Of a stretch of 64,000 nt of DNA, positions 1-11,562 are shown piece by piece (positions within the stretch are counted from its first letter, which is position 1; each line of letters starts with the position of its first letter). The notes below the pieces were generated by a model, which searched no databases, was not told where the DNA came from, and was given only the letters and a program-made list of their open reading frames with translations. Source of the stretch: Solen grandis (lineage: Eukaryota; Mollusca; Bivalvia; Adapedonta; Solenidae). The DNA is taken from the NCBI GenBank assembly GCA_021229015.1, contig CM037783.1:53022904-53086903 (forward strand). The letters run 5' to 3'. The translations under genes were made by a program, and so were the position numbers.

Positions 1-593
1 GAAATTGATTCCGAAGATCTTTGCGCACAAAATATATGGGGTGGCGATTTCAGAAAATGCATAAAATGGCTTTCAATAAGCGGTCAAAGTGCACTAAAAT
101 ATGGAGGAAACAAATTTTCGAGAATAGGCATTTTTTTAGTTTTTGGAGGATTCTGTCATTATTTTTGAAGCAATCTTTATGAAATTTTCACAGATTGTAT
201 TGTTTGTTGTTTCCAGGGACTTCACAGTTTCAAATTTTCAAAAAATGCAAAGGTCAAGGTCATATTGTGATTATTGGTTTTTTCTTTGACCTTAAATATC
301 TCAAAATCTAAAAATATTTTATCGAAAGAATATGGGTAAAATCAAAAGCCTCTAAAAAGTACTTTTTGAAGAATTTTAGTTTTTTCAGATCGGGATTGAT
401 TTGGTTGTTTGGTGGCAGTATGAAGTTTGGTCAAACTTTGAATTGATTTTAAAGTCTTTAAAGTTTAAATGTGTGATATATTTTGTCATCATTGGAAAAA
501 AGAGTGTCTTACCTCGTCAACAAAAAAAAGAATTTTGAAAATCTGTCAAGAATTGATGAATTTATAGAGAATTTCAATACATGACCCAGAATA
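1..593 (-). repeat. Diverged satellite-family monomer, left end cut by window
   Basis: This block repeats at 3951-4535 in the same orientation and, inverted, at about 1080-1720. It shares conserved blocks with the tandem monomers at 5010-11345 but in the opposite orientation: a CCACCCCATATA block (read on the minus strand) and an AAGGTCAAGGTCA site at 249-262. It is visibly more diverged from the other two copies than they are from each other. There is no coding potential. Confidence 0.85.
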
Positions 594-604
594 AAAACAG
601 AGAA

Positions 605-2071
605 AACTAGATTTGCATACTGCAAATGCACCGGTTTTCGTGATGATCAACAGTTTCAAACCTGATCAGCCAAGTTAAAATACCAGAAAAACAACAAAAT
701 GCAAAATGCTTTATATATCTTAGTGATTTTCTTCATTGGTGAATTCAGCTGTGACCAAAACTTAAATTAAAGGCATCTCCAAAGGAATGTGATGTCCCAC
801 TGAGCCAGGCCCCCATCTGCTGTGATCAGACCTGTTAATATCTGGTCATCACTGCAGGGAGTCTTTAACCAATACAGTAGCTATGTGTGTAAAACCTCTG
901 ATGGGTTGATGCATAACTAAATTACCTGCTACAATGGAAGTGAGATAGTAGGCTAGTTTTACACATACATTCATGACCTGTTACATCCCAACTTAAAGAG
1001 CAAAGATAGCAGAGCAGAGTTCTAATTATAGAACATAGGTATCCAGTGAAGCACATTCTGTCAAATTTTCTCAGTTTTTATTCTGGGTCATGTATTTAAA
1101 TTCTCTATAAATTCATCAATTCTCGACAGATTTGCAAAATTCTTTTTTTGTTGACGAGGTAAGACATTCTTTTTTTCCAATGATGACAAAATATATCACA
1201 CATTTAAACTTTAAAGGCTTTGAAATCAGTTCAAAGTATGACCAAACTTCAAACTGCCACCAAACAACCAAATCAACCCCGATCTGAAAAAACTAAATTT
1301 CTTCAAAAAGTACTCTTTAGAGGCTTTTGATTTTACCCATATTCTTTCGATAAAATATTTTTAGATTTTGAGATATTTAAGGTCAAAGAAAAAACCAATA
1401 ATCGCAATATGACCTTGACCTTTGCATTTTTTGAAATTTTGAAACTGCGAAGTCCTTTGAAACAACAAACAATACAATCTGTGAAAATTTCATAAAGATT
1501 GATTAAAAAATAATGGCAGAATCATCAAAAAACTAAAAAAATGCCTATTCTCAAAAAAAAAATTCCTCCATATTTTAGTGCACTTTGACCGCTTATTGAA
1601 AGCCATTTTATGCATTTTCTGAAATCGCCACCCCATATATTTTATGCGCAAAGATCTTCGGAATCAATTTCAAAAAACAGAATGAGCGTATCTAATCTCT
1701 AACAAAAATGGGCATGTTTTTCGTGGACACACCCTAATTTGCCAGATTTTTTCAAAGATTCAAACATTCAACCTCTACTAGCTCAAAATTTTCAAAGATA
1801 TGGATATTGCCACTCATCATATTTAAAGGGGCAGTTGACAGAGAACAGAATGCAAAAAACTGCATACAAATAAAATGTCAAATGACAGAGTTATCGGCAA
1901 TTATATGTTTTGATGCTAAACGCCACCTAGCGGCAAAACTTAGTACTAAAATAAAAAACAAACTTAATGGTGCACAACTTCAGATACATGTGAGTATGCA
2001 TGGAAATTTTCATATTTGTAGCACTTCTAATCATGCCGCAACAGCGGCCACAAAAAAAGTGCAAAGAATAA
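605..2071 (+). repeat. Arm 1 of large near-identical inverted duplication
   Basis: The reverse complement of this segment matches 3455-5009 almost base for base, including the non-satellite module at 607-1073. That module begins, read on the minus strand, with CTAG next to a hairpin (ATTTGCATACTGCAAAT). The remainder (about 1075-2071) is a satellite-superfamily monomer with a CTCF-like core at 1921-1934 and a TGACCTTGACCTTT site at 1410-1423. An ORF at 1807-2154 runs through this repeat and is not considered a gene. Confidence 0.85.
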
Positions 2072-3366
2072 CTAGAACCGCAAGCGGTATCTTGGTTTTC
2101 GCTTTTAACCTAATCAACTTGAACACTTTATTTCAACTCAGCCACAATTTTTAATATGAAACAGAACCCAAAGGTTTTTTGAAGACCTACTCTCATTTGC
2201 ACAGTTTTTTTTTTTTTTTTTTAATGTTAGAACATTCAAACTCCTCCTGCGCAAATATTTCCCCATACCCTATTATCACATCACATCACATTCTGTGGTG
2301 CTGTCAACAAGGAACAAAATGCTGAAAACCGCATTTCAATTAGACTTTAACGTTTTGAGTTATAGGCAAAAGAGTGATTTTAAGCAAAGCGCCCTCTAGC
2401 GGCAAAATGAGAAAAAAAAATGATAAAGATTTTACATTTAGGTACCTAGAAATGCAGCAAATAGTTCAAACAAGTATATAAGTCGCACTAATCGAACATT
2501 CTTTCCTTATATATCACAATTTTAAGCATAAAAACTGAATAACAATTATTCCAAAAAAGGATCAAACTTTGGATTGCCGTAAAATGAAAAGATCAAGTCC
2601 GATCTTCAATCAAAGCGCACAATGCGCTGAGAGACGGCGACGGGATTAACATTCTAAACCCAGTGTTTCTGAAGTTATTGAAGCAGTCACATGACGACAA
2701 AAACTCCATCCGCTGTTGCTACAGAAGTTCTGTTTGTAACATAATAATCCGGAGTAAAGGTCATGAACCTTTCATTCATAAAGACCTGCATACCTAAGTA
2801 GGTCATTCTCTTTCTCTAGTGCTAGCGAATTCTATCTGTTGTTTTGTATGTGTAGAAATTGACCAGGTATTTGATTATTTAAGATACTAGAATGTTTGCC
2901 TATCTATTTCAAAGTTAAGAAATGCTCTGGGAGGAACCCAACTCGCCATCATGCAAAATATTGTGCGGACTACTTTAGGTCAATTACATACATACGGAGC
3001 ACTACTTTTTCTTTTTACAGGAGTCGATCTTCATGTACGTAAGATGGGTTGCTGTTCTGGTTAAGAAATGTCACGGATATTTTTTTCACGCTTAAAATTG
3101 ATGCTTTCAGTGCAAAATAATGGCAAAAGTAAACATGTTAACAAACAATAACACACTAAAAGCGGTTACGGTAATGATTTAAACGTCTATGTAACATGTT
3201 CCATTCGTATTCGTTAGTGCAGAATCGCATTGCATGGATCCGCACTAAGCGCGGAGAGGTACAGTTAAAAATGTTGTGGAAAATATGCAAATTAGCAAGG
3301 CCTGATTTCGTTCTTAGCATAAGACGGCTAATCGCCGTCTAATAAACATTATACGAAAGAACTATT
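2072..3366 (-). mobile_element. Helitron-like-ended satellite-derived module, interrupted by a second element
   Basis: The left edge, read on the minus strand, ends with hairpin ACCGCTTGCGGT, one base, then CTAG followed by T, which is the hairpin-CTRR-T form of Helitron 3' ends. The same edge recurs at 7464-7467 and the same body at 7464-8047, where it runs straight into the satellite array. Here the body is split by the 733-bp insertion at 2610-3342. A CTCF-like core lies at 2389-2403 and a poly-T tract near 2205-2222. No ORF is supported. The Helitron assignment is inference. Confidence 0.6.
2610..3342 (+). mobile_element. Non-autonomous Helitron-like element, copy 1
   Basis: It interrupts a monomer whose uninterrupted form is at 7990-8047, so the boundaries can be placed by comparison. 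The element begins TCAAAGC and ends GTCTAA, flanked by A on the left and T on the right. A hairpin (AGACGGC / GCCGTCT) touches the CTAA end. Near the start AGACGGCGA appears directly, and near the end it appears inverted. A 647-bp relative lies at 33382-34028. TC at the 5' end, CTRR at the 3' end and A/T flanks are Helitron hallmarks. No Rep/Hel ORF is present. Confidence 0.6.
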
Positions 3367-3404
3367 TAGGTTTTCGTGGACTGCAACGCAGCCGCGAAAA
3401 CCTA
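3367..3404. repeat. Long imperfect hairpin with TAGGTTTTCG / CGAAAACCTA arms
   Basis: The outer arms TAGGTTTTCG and CGAAAACCTA are perfect inverted copies. Inside them GGACTGC/GCAGCC-type pairing extends the stem with a bulge. The identical hairpin occurs inverted at 11522-11559 together with its purine-rich flank. It marks the junction between the interrupted monomer on the left and the second inverted arm on the right. Confidence 0.75.
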
Positions 3405-3454
3405 CTGTTCTTCTTGTGTTTCTTTTTCCCTTTTTTTTTTTTCCATTATTATTA

Positions 3455-5009
3455 TTCTTTGCACTTTTTTTGTGGCCGCTGTTGCGACATGATTAGAAGT
3501 GCTACAAANNNNNNNNNNNNNNNNNNNNNNNNNNNNNNNNNNNNNNNNNNNNNNNNNNNNNNNNNNNNNNNNNNNNNNNNNNNNNNNNNNNNNNNNNNNN
3601 NNNNNNNNTATGAAAATTTCCATGCATACTCACATGTATCTGAAGTTGTGCACCACTAAGTTTGTTTTTCATTTTAGTACTAAGTTTTGCCGCTAGGTGG
3701 CGTTTAGCATCAAAACATATAATTGCCGATAACTCTGTCATTTGACATTTTATTTGTATGCAGTTTTTTGCATTCTGTTCTCTGTCAACTGCCCGTTAAA
3801 ATATGATGAGTGGCAATATCCATATCTTTGAAACTTTTGAGCTAGAAGAGGTTGAATGTTTGAATCTTTGAAAAAATCTGGCAAATTAGGGTGTGTCCAC
3901 GAAAAACATGCCCATTTTTGTTAGAGATTAGATACGCTCATTCTGTTTTTGAAATTGATTCCGAAGATCTTTGCGCACAAAATATATGGGGTGGCGATTT
4001 CAGAAAATGCATAAAATGGCTTTCAATAAGCGGTCAAAGTGCACTAAAATATGGAGGAATTTTTTTTTTGAGAATAGGCATTTTTTTAGTTTTTGGAGGA
4101 TTCTGCCATTATTTTTGAATCAATCTTCATGAAATTTTCACAGATTGTATTGTTTGTTGTTTCAAAGGACTTCGCAGTTTCAAAATTTCAAAAAATGCAA
4201 AGGTCAAGGTCATATTGCGATTATTGGTTTTTTCTTTGACCTTAAATATCTCAAAATCTAAAAATATTTTATCGAAAGAATATGGGTAAAATCAAAAGCC
4301 TCTAAAGAGTACTTTTTGAAGAAATTTAGTTTTTTCAGATCGGGGTTGATTTGGTTGTTTGGTGGCAGTTTGAAGTTTGGTCATACTTTGAACTGATTTC
4401 AAAGCCTTTGAAGTTTAAATGTGTGATATATTTTGTCATCATTGGAAAAAAGAATGTCTTACCTCGTCAACAAAAAAAGAATTTTGCAAATCTGTCGAGA
4501 ATTGATGAATTTATAGAGAATTTAAATACATGACCCAGAATAAAAACAGAGAAAAATTGACAGAATGTGCTTCACTGGATACCTATGTTCTATAATTAGA
4601 ACTCTGCTCTGCTAGCTTTGCTCTTAAAGTTGGGATGTAACAGGTCATGAATGTATGTGTAAAACTAGCCTACTATCTCACTTCCATTGTAGCAGGTAAT
4701 TTAGTTATGCATCAACCCATCAGAGGTTTTACACACATAGCTACTGTATTGGTTAAAGACTCCCTGCAGTGATGACCAGATATTAACAGGTCTGATCACA
4801 GCAGATGGGGGCCTGGCTCAGTGGGACATCACATTCCTTTGGAGATGCCTTTAAGTTTTGGTCACAGCTGAATTCACCAATGAAGAAAATCACTAAGATA
4901 TATAAAGCATTTTGCATTTTGTTGTTTTTCTGGTATTATAACTTGGCTGATCAGGTTTGAAACTGTTTCTCATCACGAAAACCGGTGCATTTGCAGTATG
5001 CAAATCTAG
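3455..5009 (-). repeat. Arm 2 of large near-identical inverted duplication
   Basis: It is the inverted copy of 605-2071. It contains a monomer (CTCF-like core 3689-3702, AAGGTCAAGGTCA site 4199-4212) and then the terminal module at about 4550-5009. On the plus strand that module ends with hairpin ATTTGCAGTATGCAAAT, CTAG at 5006-5009 and a following T. The next base begins the tandem array. The 100-N gap at 3509-3608 lies inside this arm although arm 1 shows no missing sequence at that point. Confidence 0.85.
3509..3608. other. Assembly gap (100 N) inside the inverted duplication
   Basis: Exactly 100 N, the usual placeholder for a gap of unknown size. The bases on its two sides (GCTACAAA and TATGAAAATTTCC) are directly adjacent in the other arm near 2005-2030, so no sequence appears to be missing relative to that copy. 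ORFs that cross it are artefacts. Confidence 0.98.
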
Positions 5010-7594
5010 TTAGAACTAAAACTTTTGTTCATATACTCTCAATGAAATATTTTTAGATTTGGAGCACTTTGGGGCCGAATAAAAACACACTTATCGTAAT
5101 ATGCCTTGACCTTTTCAATGTTTTTTAACTTTTTAATTGTGAGGCCCTTTCAAACATAACAATACATAACTTGTGAAAATTTCATGAAGAATGAACAGAA
5201 AATAAAGTCAGGAGCGACAAAAAAACATGTTTTTGAAATTTTAATTTTTCCTAAAATTTAGTTAAGTTTGACCTTTTTCTAGAGGACAAACCATGCATTT
5301 CTTAAATTCGCCACCCCATATATTTTGTGCGTATATGTCTTGCAAATCATTTGCAACAAACATAATTCTTCTATCTGATTTCTAACAAAAATGGATAGTT
5401 TTTTCGTAGACCTACCCTCATTTGCAGTTTTTTTACGAGATTCGAATTTTCAACCTTCCGTTACTAACTCAAAAAGTTTCAGCCACTCATACCTAGAAAC
5501 TATCATATTTTATTAGGCTATCAACAAGGAACATAATTCAATTAACCGCATTTGGATCAGGCTTCAACTTTTTGAGTTATAAGCAAAAGAATGATTTCAA
5601 GAAAAGCGCCCCCTAGCGGCAAAATGAGAAAGAAAATTGATTAAAATTTTACTGTTTGGTACCTAGCAAAGCAGCAAATAGTTCAATCAAGTATACTAGT
5701 CGCACAAGTCAAACTTTTTATTCTTGTGTATCAGAATTTGAAGCATAAAACCTGATTTAAAATTATTCCAAAAAAGGATCAAACTTTGGACTGCCGTATA
5801 ATGACCAAATCAAGTCCGATCTTCCAAAACTAAACATCACTGGAAAGAGCTCTTTAAGAACTAAAACTTTTGTTCATATACTCTCAATGAAATATTTTTA
5901 GTTTTGGAGCTATTTGTGGCCGAATAAAAACACAATAATCGTAATATGACCTTGACCTTTTCAAATTTCTTTTAATTTTTTTTATTGTGAGGCCCTTTCA
6001 AACATAACAATACATATTGTGTGAAAATATCATGAAGAATGAACAGAAAATAAAGTCAGGAGCGACAAAAACATGTTTTTGAAATTTTAATCTTTCCTAA
6101 AATTTAGTGAAGTTTGACTGTTTCTTAAGGACAAACCACGCATTTCTTAAATTCGCCATCCCATATATTTTGTGTGTTTACGTCTTTCAAATGGTATGCC
6201 GGAGACGGAATTCTTCTATCTGATCTCTAACAAAAACGGATAGGTTTTTCGTAGACCTACCCTCATTTGCACAGGTATTTTTTTTTTTGCAAGGTTCCAA
6301 CATTCAACATTCCAAGCTCAAAAGCTTTCAGCCACACGGACCCTCGAATCCTATCATATGTTATTAGGCTATCAACAGGAAACAGAATGCAAAAAACCGC
6401 ATTCGAATCGGACTTCAACTTTTTGAGTTATAAGCAAAAGAATGATTTCAAGAAAAGCGCCCCCTAGCGGCAAAATGAGAAAGAAAATTGATTAAAATTT
6501 TACTGTTTGGTACCTAGCAAAGCAGTAAATAGTTCAATCAAGTATACTAGTCGCACAAGTCAAACTTTTTATTCTTATGTATCAGAATTTGAAGCATAAA
6601 ACCTGATTTACAATTATTCCAAAAAAGGATCAAACTTTGGACTGCCGTATAATGACCAAATCAAGTCCGATCTTCCAAAACTAAACATCACTGGAAAGAG
6701 CTCTTTAAGAACTAAAACTTTTGTTCATATACTCTCAATGAAATATTTTTAGTTTTGGAGCTATTTGTGGCCGAATAAAAACACAATAATCGTAATATGA
6801 CCTTGACCTTTTCAATGTTTTTTTAATTTTTTTATTGTGAGGCCCTTTCAAACATGAAAATACATATTGTGTGAAAATATCATGAAGAATGAACAGAAAA
6901 TAAAGTCAGGAGCGACAAAAACATGTTTTTTAAATTTTAATTTTTCCTAAAATTTAGTGAAGTTTGACCTTTTCTAGAGGACAAACCACGCATTTCCTAA
7001 ATTCGCCACCCCATATATTTTGTGCGTATATGTCTTGCAAATCGTATGCAGCAAACAGAATTCTTCTATCTGATCTCTAACAAAAGTGGGAAGGTTTTTC
7101 GTAGACCTACCCTCATTATTTCACTTTTTTCTAAGGTTCGAACATTCAACCTCTCCTAGAACAATTTTTTTCCCGTACTCGATGATGAGATTTCCATCAT
7201 ATTTGTTTGGGCTGTAAACAAGGAACATTATGTAAAAAACCGCATCTAAATCAGGTTTCAAATTTTTGAGTTATTAGCAAAACAGTGATTACATGCATTG
7301 CGCCCCCTGGTGGCTAAATCAGAAACAAAAGTGAAAAGTTTGACCAATTAGGCACATGTTCAGATAAAGATGACTCCATGTCCAAAATTTCATAGCTGTA
7401 GCTTTTTTCATCTGGCCGCTAGGCTGGACACAAAAATGGGTGGAATTGGAAAAATAATAAAAACTAGAACCGCAAGCGGTATCTTGGTTTTCGCTTTTAA
7501 CCTAATCAACTTGAACACTTTATTTCAACTCAGCCACAATTTTTAATATGAAACAGAACGCAAAGGTTTTTTGAAGACCTACTCTCATTTGCAC

Positions 7595-7628
<34 letters not shown>

Positions 7629-10600
7629 GAATGTTAGAACATTCAAACTCCTCTAGCGCAAATATTTCCCCATACCCTATCATCACATCACATCACATTC
7701 TGTGGTGCTGTCAACAAGGAAAAAAATGCTGAAAACCGCATTTCAATTAGACTTTAACGTTTTGAGTTATAGGCAAAAGAGTGATTTTAAGCAAAGCGCC
7801 CTCTAGCGGCAAAATGAGAAAAAAAATGATAAAAATTTTACAATTAGGTACCTAGAAATTCAGCAAATAGTTCAAACAAGTATATAAGTCGCACTAATCG
7901 AACATTCTTTTTCTTATATATATCACAATTTTAAGCATAAAAACTGAATAACAATTATTCCAAAAAAGGATCAAACTTTGGATTGCCGTAAAATGAAAAG
8001 ATAAAGTCCGATCTTCAAAAACTAAACATTATACGAAAGAACTATTTAGAACTAAAACTTTTGTTCATATACTCTCAATGAAATATTTTTAGATTTGGAG
8101 CACTTTGGGGCCGAATAAAAACACAATTATCGTAATATGACCTTGACCTTTTCAATTCTTTTTTATTTTTTGAATTGTGAAGCCCTTTCAAACATAACAA
8201 TACATAACTTGTGAAAATTTCATGAAGAATGAACAGAAAATAAAGTCAGGAGCGACAAAAAAAACATGTTTTTGAAATTTTAATTTTTCCTAAAATTTAG
8301 TGAAGTTTGACCTTTTTCTAGAGGACAAACCATGCATTTCTTAAATTCGCCACCCCATATATTTTGTGCGTATATGTCTTGCAAATCATTTGCAGCAAAC
8401 AGAATTCTTCCATCTGATTTCTAACAAAAATGGATAGGTTTTTCGTAGACCTACCCTCATTTGCAGTTTTTTTACGAGATTCGAACTTTCAACCTTCCGT
8501 TACTAGCTCAAAAAGTTTCAGCCACTCATACCTAGAAACTTTCATATTTTATTAGGCTACCAACAAGGAACATAATTCAATTAACCGCATTTGGATCAGG
8601 CTTCAACTTTTTGAGTTATAAGCAAAAGAATGATTTCAAGAAAAGCGCCCCCTAGCGGCAAAATGAGATAGAAAATTGATTAAAATTTTACTGTTTGGTA
8701 CCTAGCAAAGCAGCAAATAGTTCAATCAAATATACTAGTCGCACAAGTCAAACTTTTTATTCTTGTGTATCAGAATTTGAAGCATAAAACCTGATTTACA
8801 ATTATTCCAAAAAAGGATCAAACTTTGGACTGCCGTAAAATGAACAAATTAAGTCCGATCTTCAAAAACTAAACATCACTGGAAAGAGCTCTTTAAGAAC
8901 TAAAACTTTTGTTCATATACTCTCAGTGAAATATTTTTAGTTTTGGAGCTATTTGTGGCCGAATAAAAACACAATAATCGTAATATGACCTTGACCTTTT
9001 CAATTCTTTTTTAGTTTTTGAATTGTGAGGCCCTTTCAAACATATCAATACATATCGTGTGAAAATTTCATGAAGAATGAACAGAAAATAAAGTCAGGAG
9101 CGACAAAACATGTTTTTGATATTTTAATTTTTCCTTAAATTTAGTGAAGTTTGACCATTTCTAGAGGACAAACCACACATTTTCTTAATTCGCCACCCCA
9201 TATCTTTTGTGTGTATATGTCTTGCAAATCATTTGCAGCAAACAGAATTCTTCCATCTGATTTCTAACAAAAATGGATAGGTTTTTCGTAGACCTACCCT
9301 CATTTGCAGTTTTTTTACGAGATTCGAACTTTCAACCTTCCGTTACTAGCTCAAAAAGTTTCAGCCACTCATACCTAGAAACTTTCATATTTTATTAGGC
9401 TACCAACAAGGAACATAATTCAATTAACCGCATTTGGATCAGGCTTCAACTTTTTGAGTTATAAGCAAAAGAATGATTTCAAGAAAAGCGCCCCCTAGCG
9501 GCAAAATGAGATAGAAAATTGATTAAAATTTTACTGTTTGGTACCTAGCAAAGCAGCAAATAGTTCAATCAAATATACTAGTCGCACAAGTCAAACTTTT
9601 TATTCTTGTGTATCAGAATTTGAAGCATAAAACCTGATTTACAATTATTCCAAAAAAGGATCAAACTTTGGACTGCCGTAAAATGAACAAATTAAGTCCG
9701 ATCTTCAAAAACTAAACATCACTGGAAAGAGCTCTTTAAGAACTAAAACTTTTGTTCATATACTCTCAGTGAAATATTTTTAGTTTTGGAGCTATTTGTG
9801 GCCGAATAAAAACACAATAATCGTAATATGACCTTGACCTTTTCAATTCTTTTTTAGTTTTTGAATTGTGAGGCCCTTTCAAACATATCAATACATATCG
9901 TGTGAAAATTTCATGAAGAATGAACAGAAAATAAAGTCAGGAGCGACAAAACATGTTTTTGATATTTTAATTTTTCCTTAAATTTAGTGAAGTTTGACCA
10001 TTTCTAGAGGACAAACCACACATTTTCTTAATTCGCCACCCCATATCTTTTGTGTGTATATGTCTTTCAAATGGTATGCCGGAGACAGAATTCTTCTATC
10101 TGATCTCTAACAAAAACGGATAGGTTTTTCGTAGACCTACCCTCATTTGCACAGTTTTTTTGGGTTTTTTTTGCGAGGTTCGAACATTCAACCTTCCGTA
10201 GCTCAAAAGCTTTCAGCCACACGGACCCTCGAATCCTGTTATATGTTATGAGGCTATCAACAGGGAACAGAATGCAAAAAACCGCATTCGAATCGGACTT
10301 CAACTTTTTGAGTTATAAGCAAAAGAATGATTTCAAGAAAAGCGCCCCCTAGCGGCAAAATGAGAAAGAAAATTGATTAAAATTTTACTGTTAGGTACCT
10401 AGCAAAGCAGCAAATAGATCAATCAAGTATACTAGTCGCACAAGTCAAACTTTTTATTCTTATGTATTAGAATTTGAAGCATAAAACCTGATTTACAATT
10501 ATTCCAAAAAAGGATCAAACTTTGGACTGCCGTATAATGACCAAATCAAGTCCGATCTTCAAAAACTAAACATCACTGGAAAGAGCTCTTTAAGAACTAA

Positions 10601-11345
10601 AACTTTTGTTCATATACTCTCAGTGAAATATTTTTAGTTTTGGAGCTATTTGTGGCCGAATAAAAACACAATAATCGTAATATGACCTTGACCTTTTCAA
10701 TTCTTTTTTATTTTTTGAATTGTGAGGCCCTTTCAAACATAACAATACATATCGTGTGAAAATTCATGAAGAATGAACAGAAAATAAAGTCAGGAGCGAC
10801 AAAAGCATGTTTTTGATATTTTAATTTTTCCTAAAATTTAGTGAAGTTTGACCATTTCTAGAGGACAAACCACGCATTTCCTTAATTCGCCACCCCATAT
10901 ATTTTGTGCGTATATGTCTTGCAAATCGTATGCAGCAAACAGAATTCTTCTATCTGATCTCTAACAAAAGTGGGTAGGTTTTTCGTAGACCTACCCTCAT
11001 TTTTCCACTTTTTTCCAAGGTTCGAACATTCAACCTCTCCTAGAACAATTTTTTTCAAGTACTCGATAATGAGATTTCCATCATATTTGATTGGGCTGTC
11101 AACAAGGAACTTTATGTAAAAAACCGCATCTAAATCAGGTTTCAAATTTTTGAGTTATTAGCAAAACAGTGATTACATGCATTGCGCCCCCTAGTGGCTA
11201 AATCAGAAATAAATGTGAAAAGTTTGACCAATTAGGCACATGTTCAGATAAAGATGACTCTATGCCCAAAATTTCATAGCTGTAGCTTTTCTCATCTGGC
11301 CGCTAGGCTGGACACAAAAATGGGTGGAATTGGAAAAATAATAAA
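5010..11345 (+). repeat. Tandem satellite array, monomer about 850 bp
   Basis: The block AGAACTAAAACTTTTGTTC starts at 5012, 5857, 6708, 8048, 8896, 9739 and 10593, giving periods of 845, 851, 1340, 848, 843 and 854 bp. The long interval contains the extra module that begins at 7464. Each monomer carries in order a TGACCTTGACC site (degenerate in the first copy), a CCACCCCATAT block, a TTTTTCGTAGACCTACC block and a GCGCCCCCTAGCGGC block. The stretch from about 8371 to 10056 is two near-identical 843-bp units in tandem. ORFs at 6267-6467, 10067-10303 and 10882-11145 are chance frames in the repeat. Confidence 0.93.
7464..8047 (-). mobile_element. Second copy of the CTAG-ended module, inside the array
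   Basis: It begins with the same CTAG-hairpin edge as 2072 (CTAG at 7464-7467, then ACCGCAAGCGGT) and matches 2072-2609 plus 3343-3355 without the 733-bp insertion. The left flank (GGAAAAATAATAAAA) matches the end of the array at 11330-11345, which marks the insertion point. It includes a long poly-T tract (about 7600-7627) and a CTCF-like core at 7796-7810. Confidence 0.65.
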
Positions 11346-11560
11346 AATAAAAAAAAAAAAAACAAATCAACAGAAGAACAATAGGTTTTCGCCCGCAGAG
11401 GCGAAAACCTAAAAAAAAAAAAACAAATCAAGAAGAAGAACAATAGGTTTTCGCCCGCAGAGGCGAAAACCTAATAAAAATGGAAAAAAAAAAAAGGGAA
11501 AAAGAAACACAAGAAGAACAGTAGGTTTTCGCGGCTGCGTTGCAGTCCACGAAAACCTAA
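11346..11560. repeat. Three tandem A-rich segments, each ending in a GGTTTTCG hairpin
   Basis: After the array come three A-rich segments, each with an AAGAACA[AG]TAGGTTTTCGC hairpin. The first two (around 11380-11406 and 11446-11473) are perfect 12-bp stems, TAGGTTTTCGCC with GGCGAAAACCTA. The third (11522-11559) is the long bulged hairpin also found inverted at 3367-3404. Each stem runs directly into a CTAA tetranucleotide. Confidence 0.75.
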
Positions 11561-11562
11561 TG

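Noticed and set aside
1807..2154. 115-codon ORF
   Set aside because: Lies across a repeat arm and the edge of a mobile module; the homologous copy at 3455-3800 is not open, so it is a chance frame.
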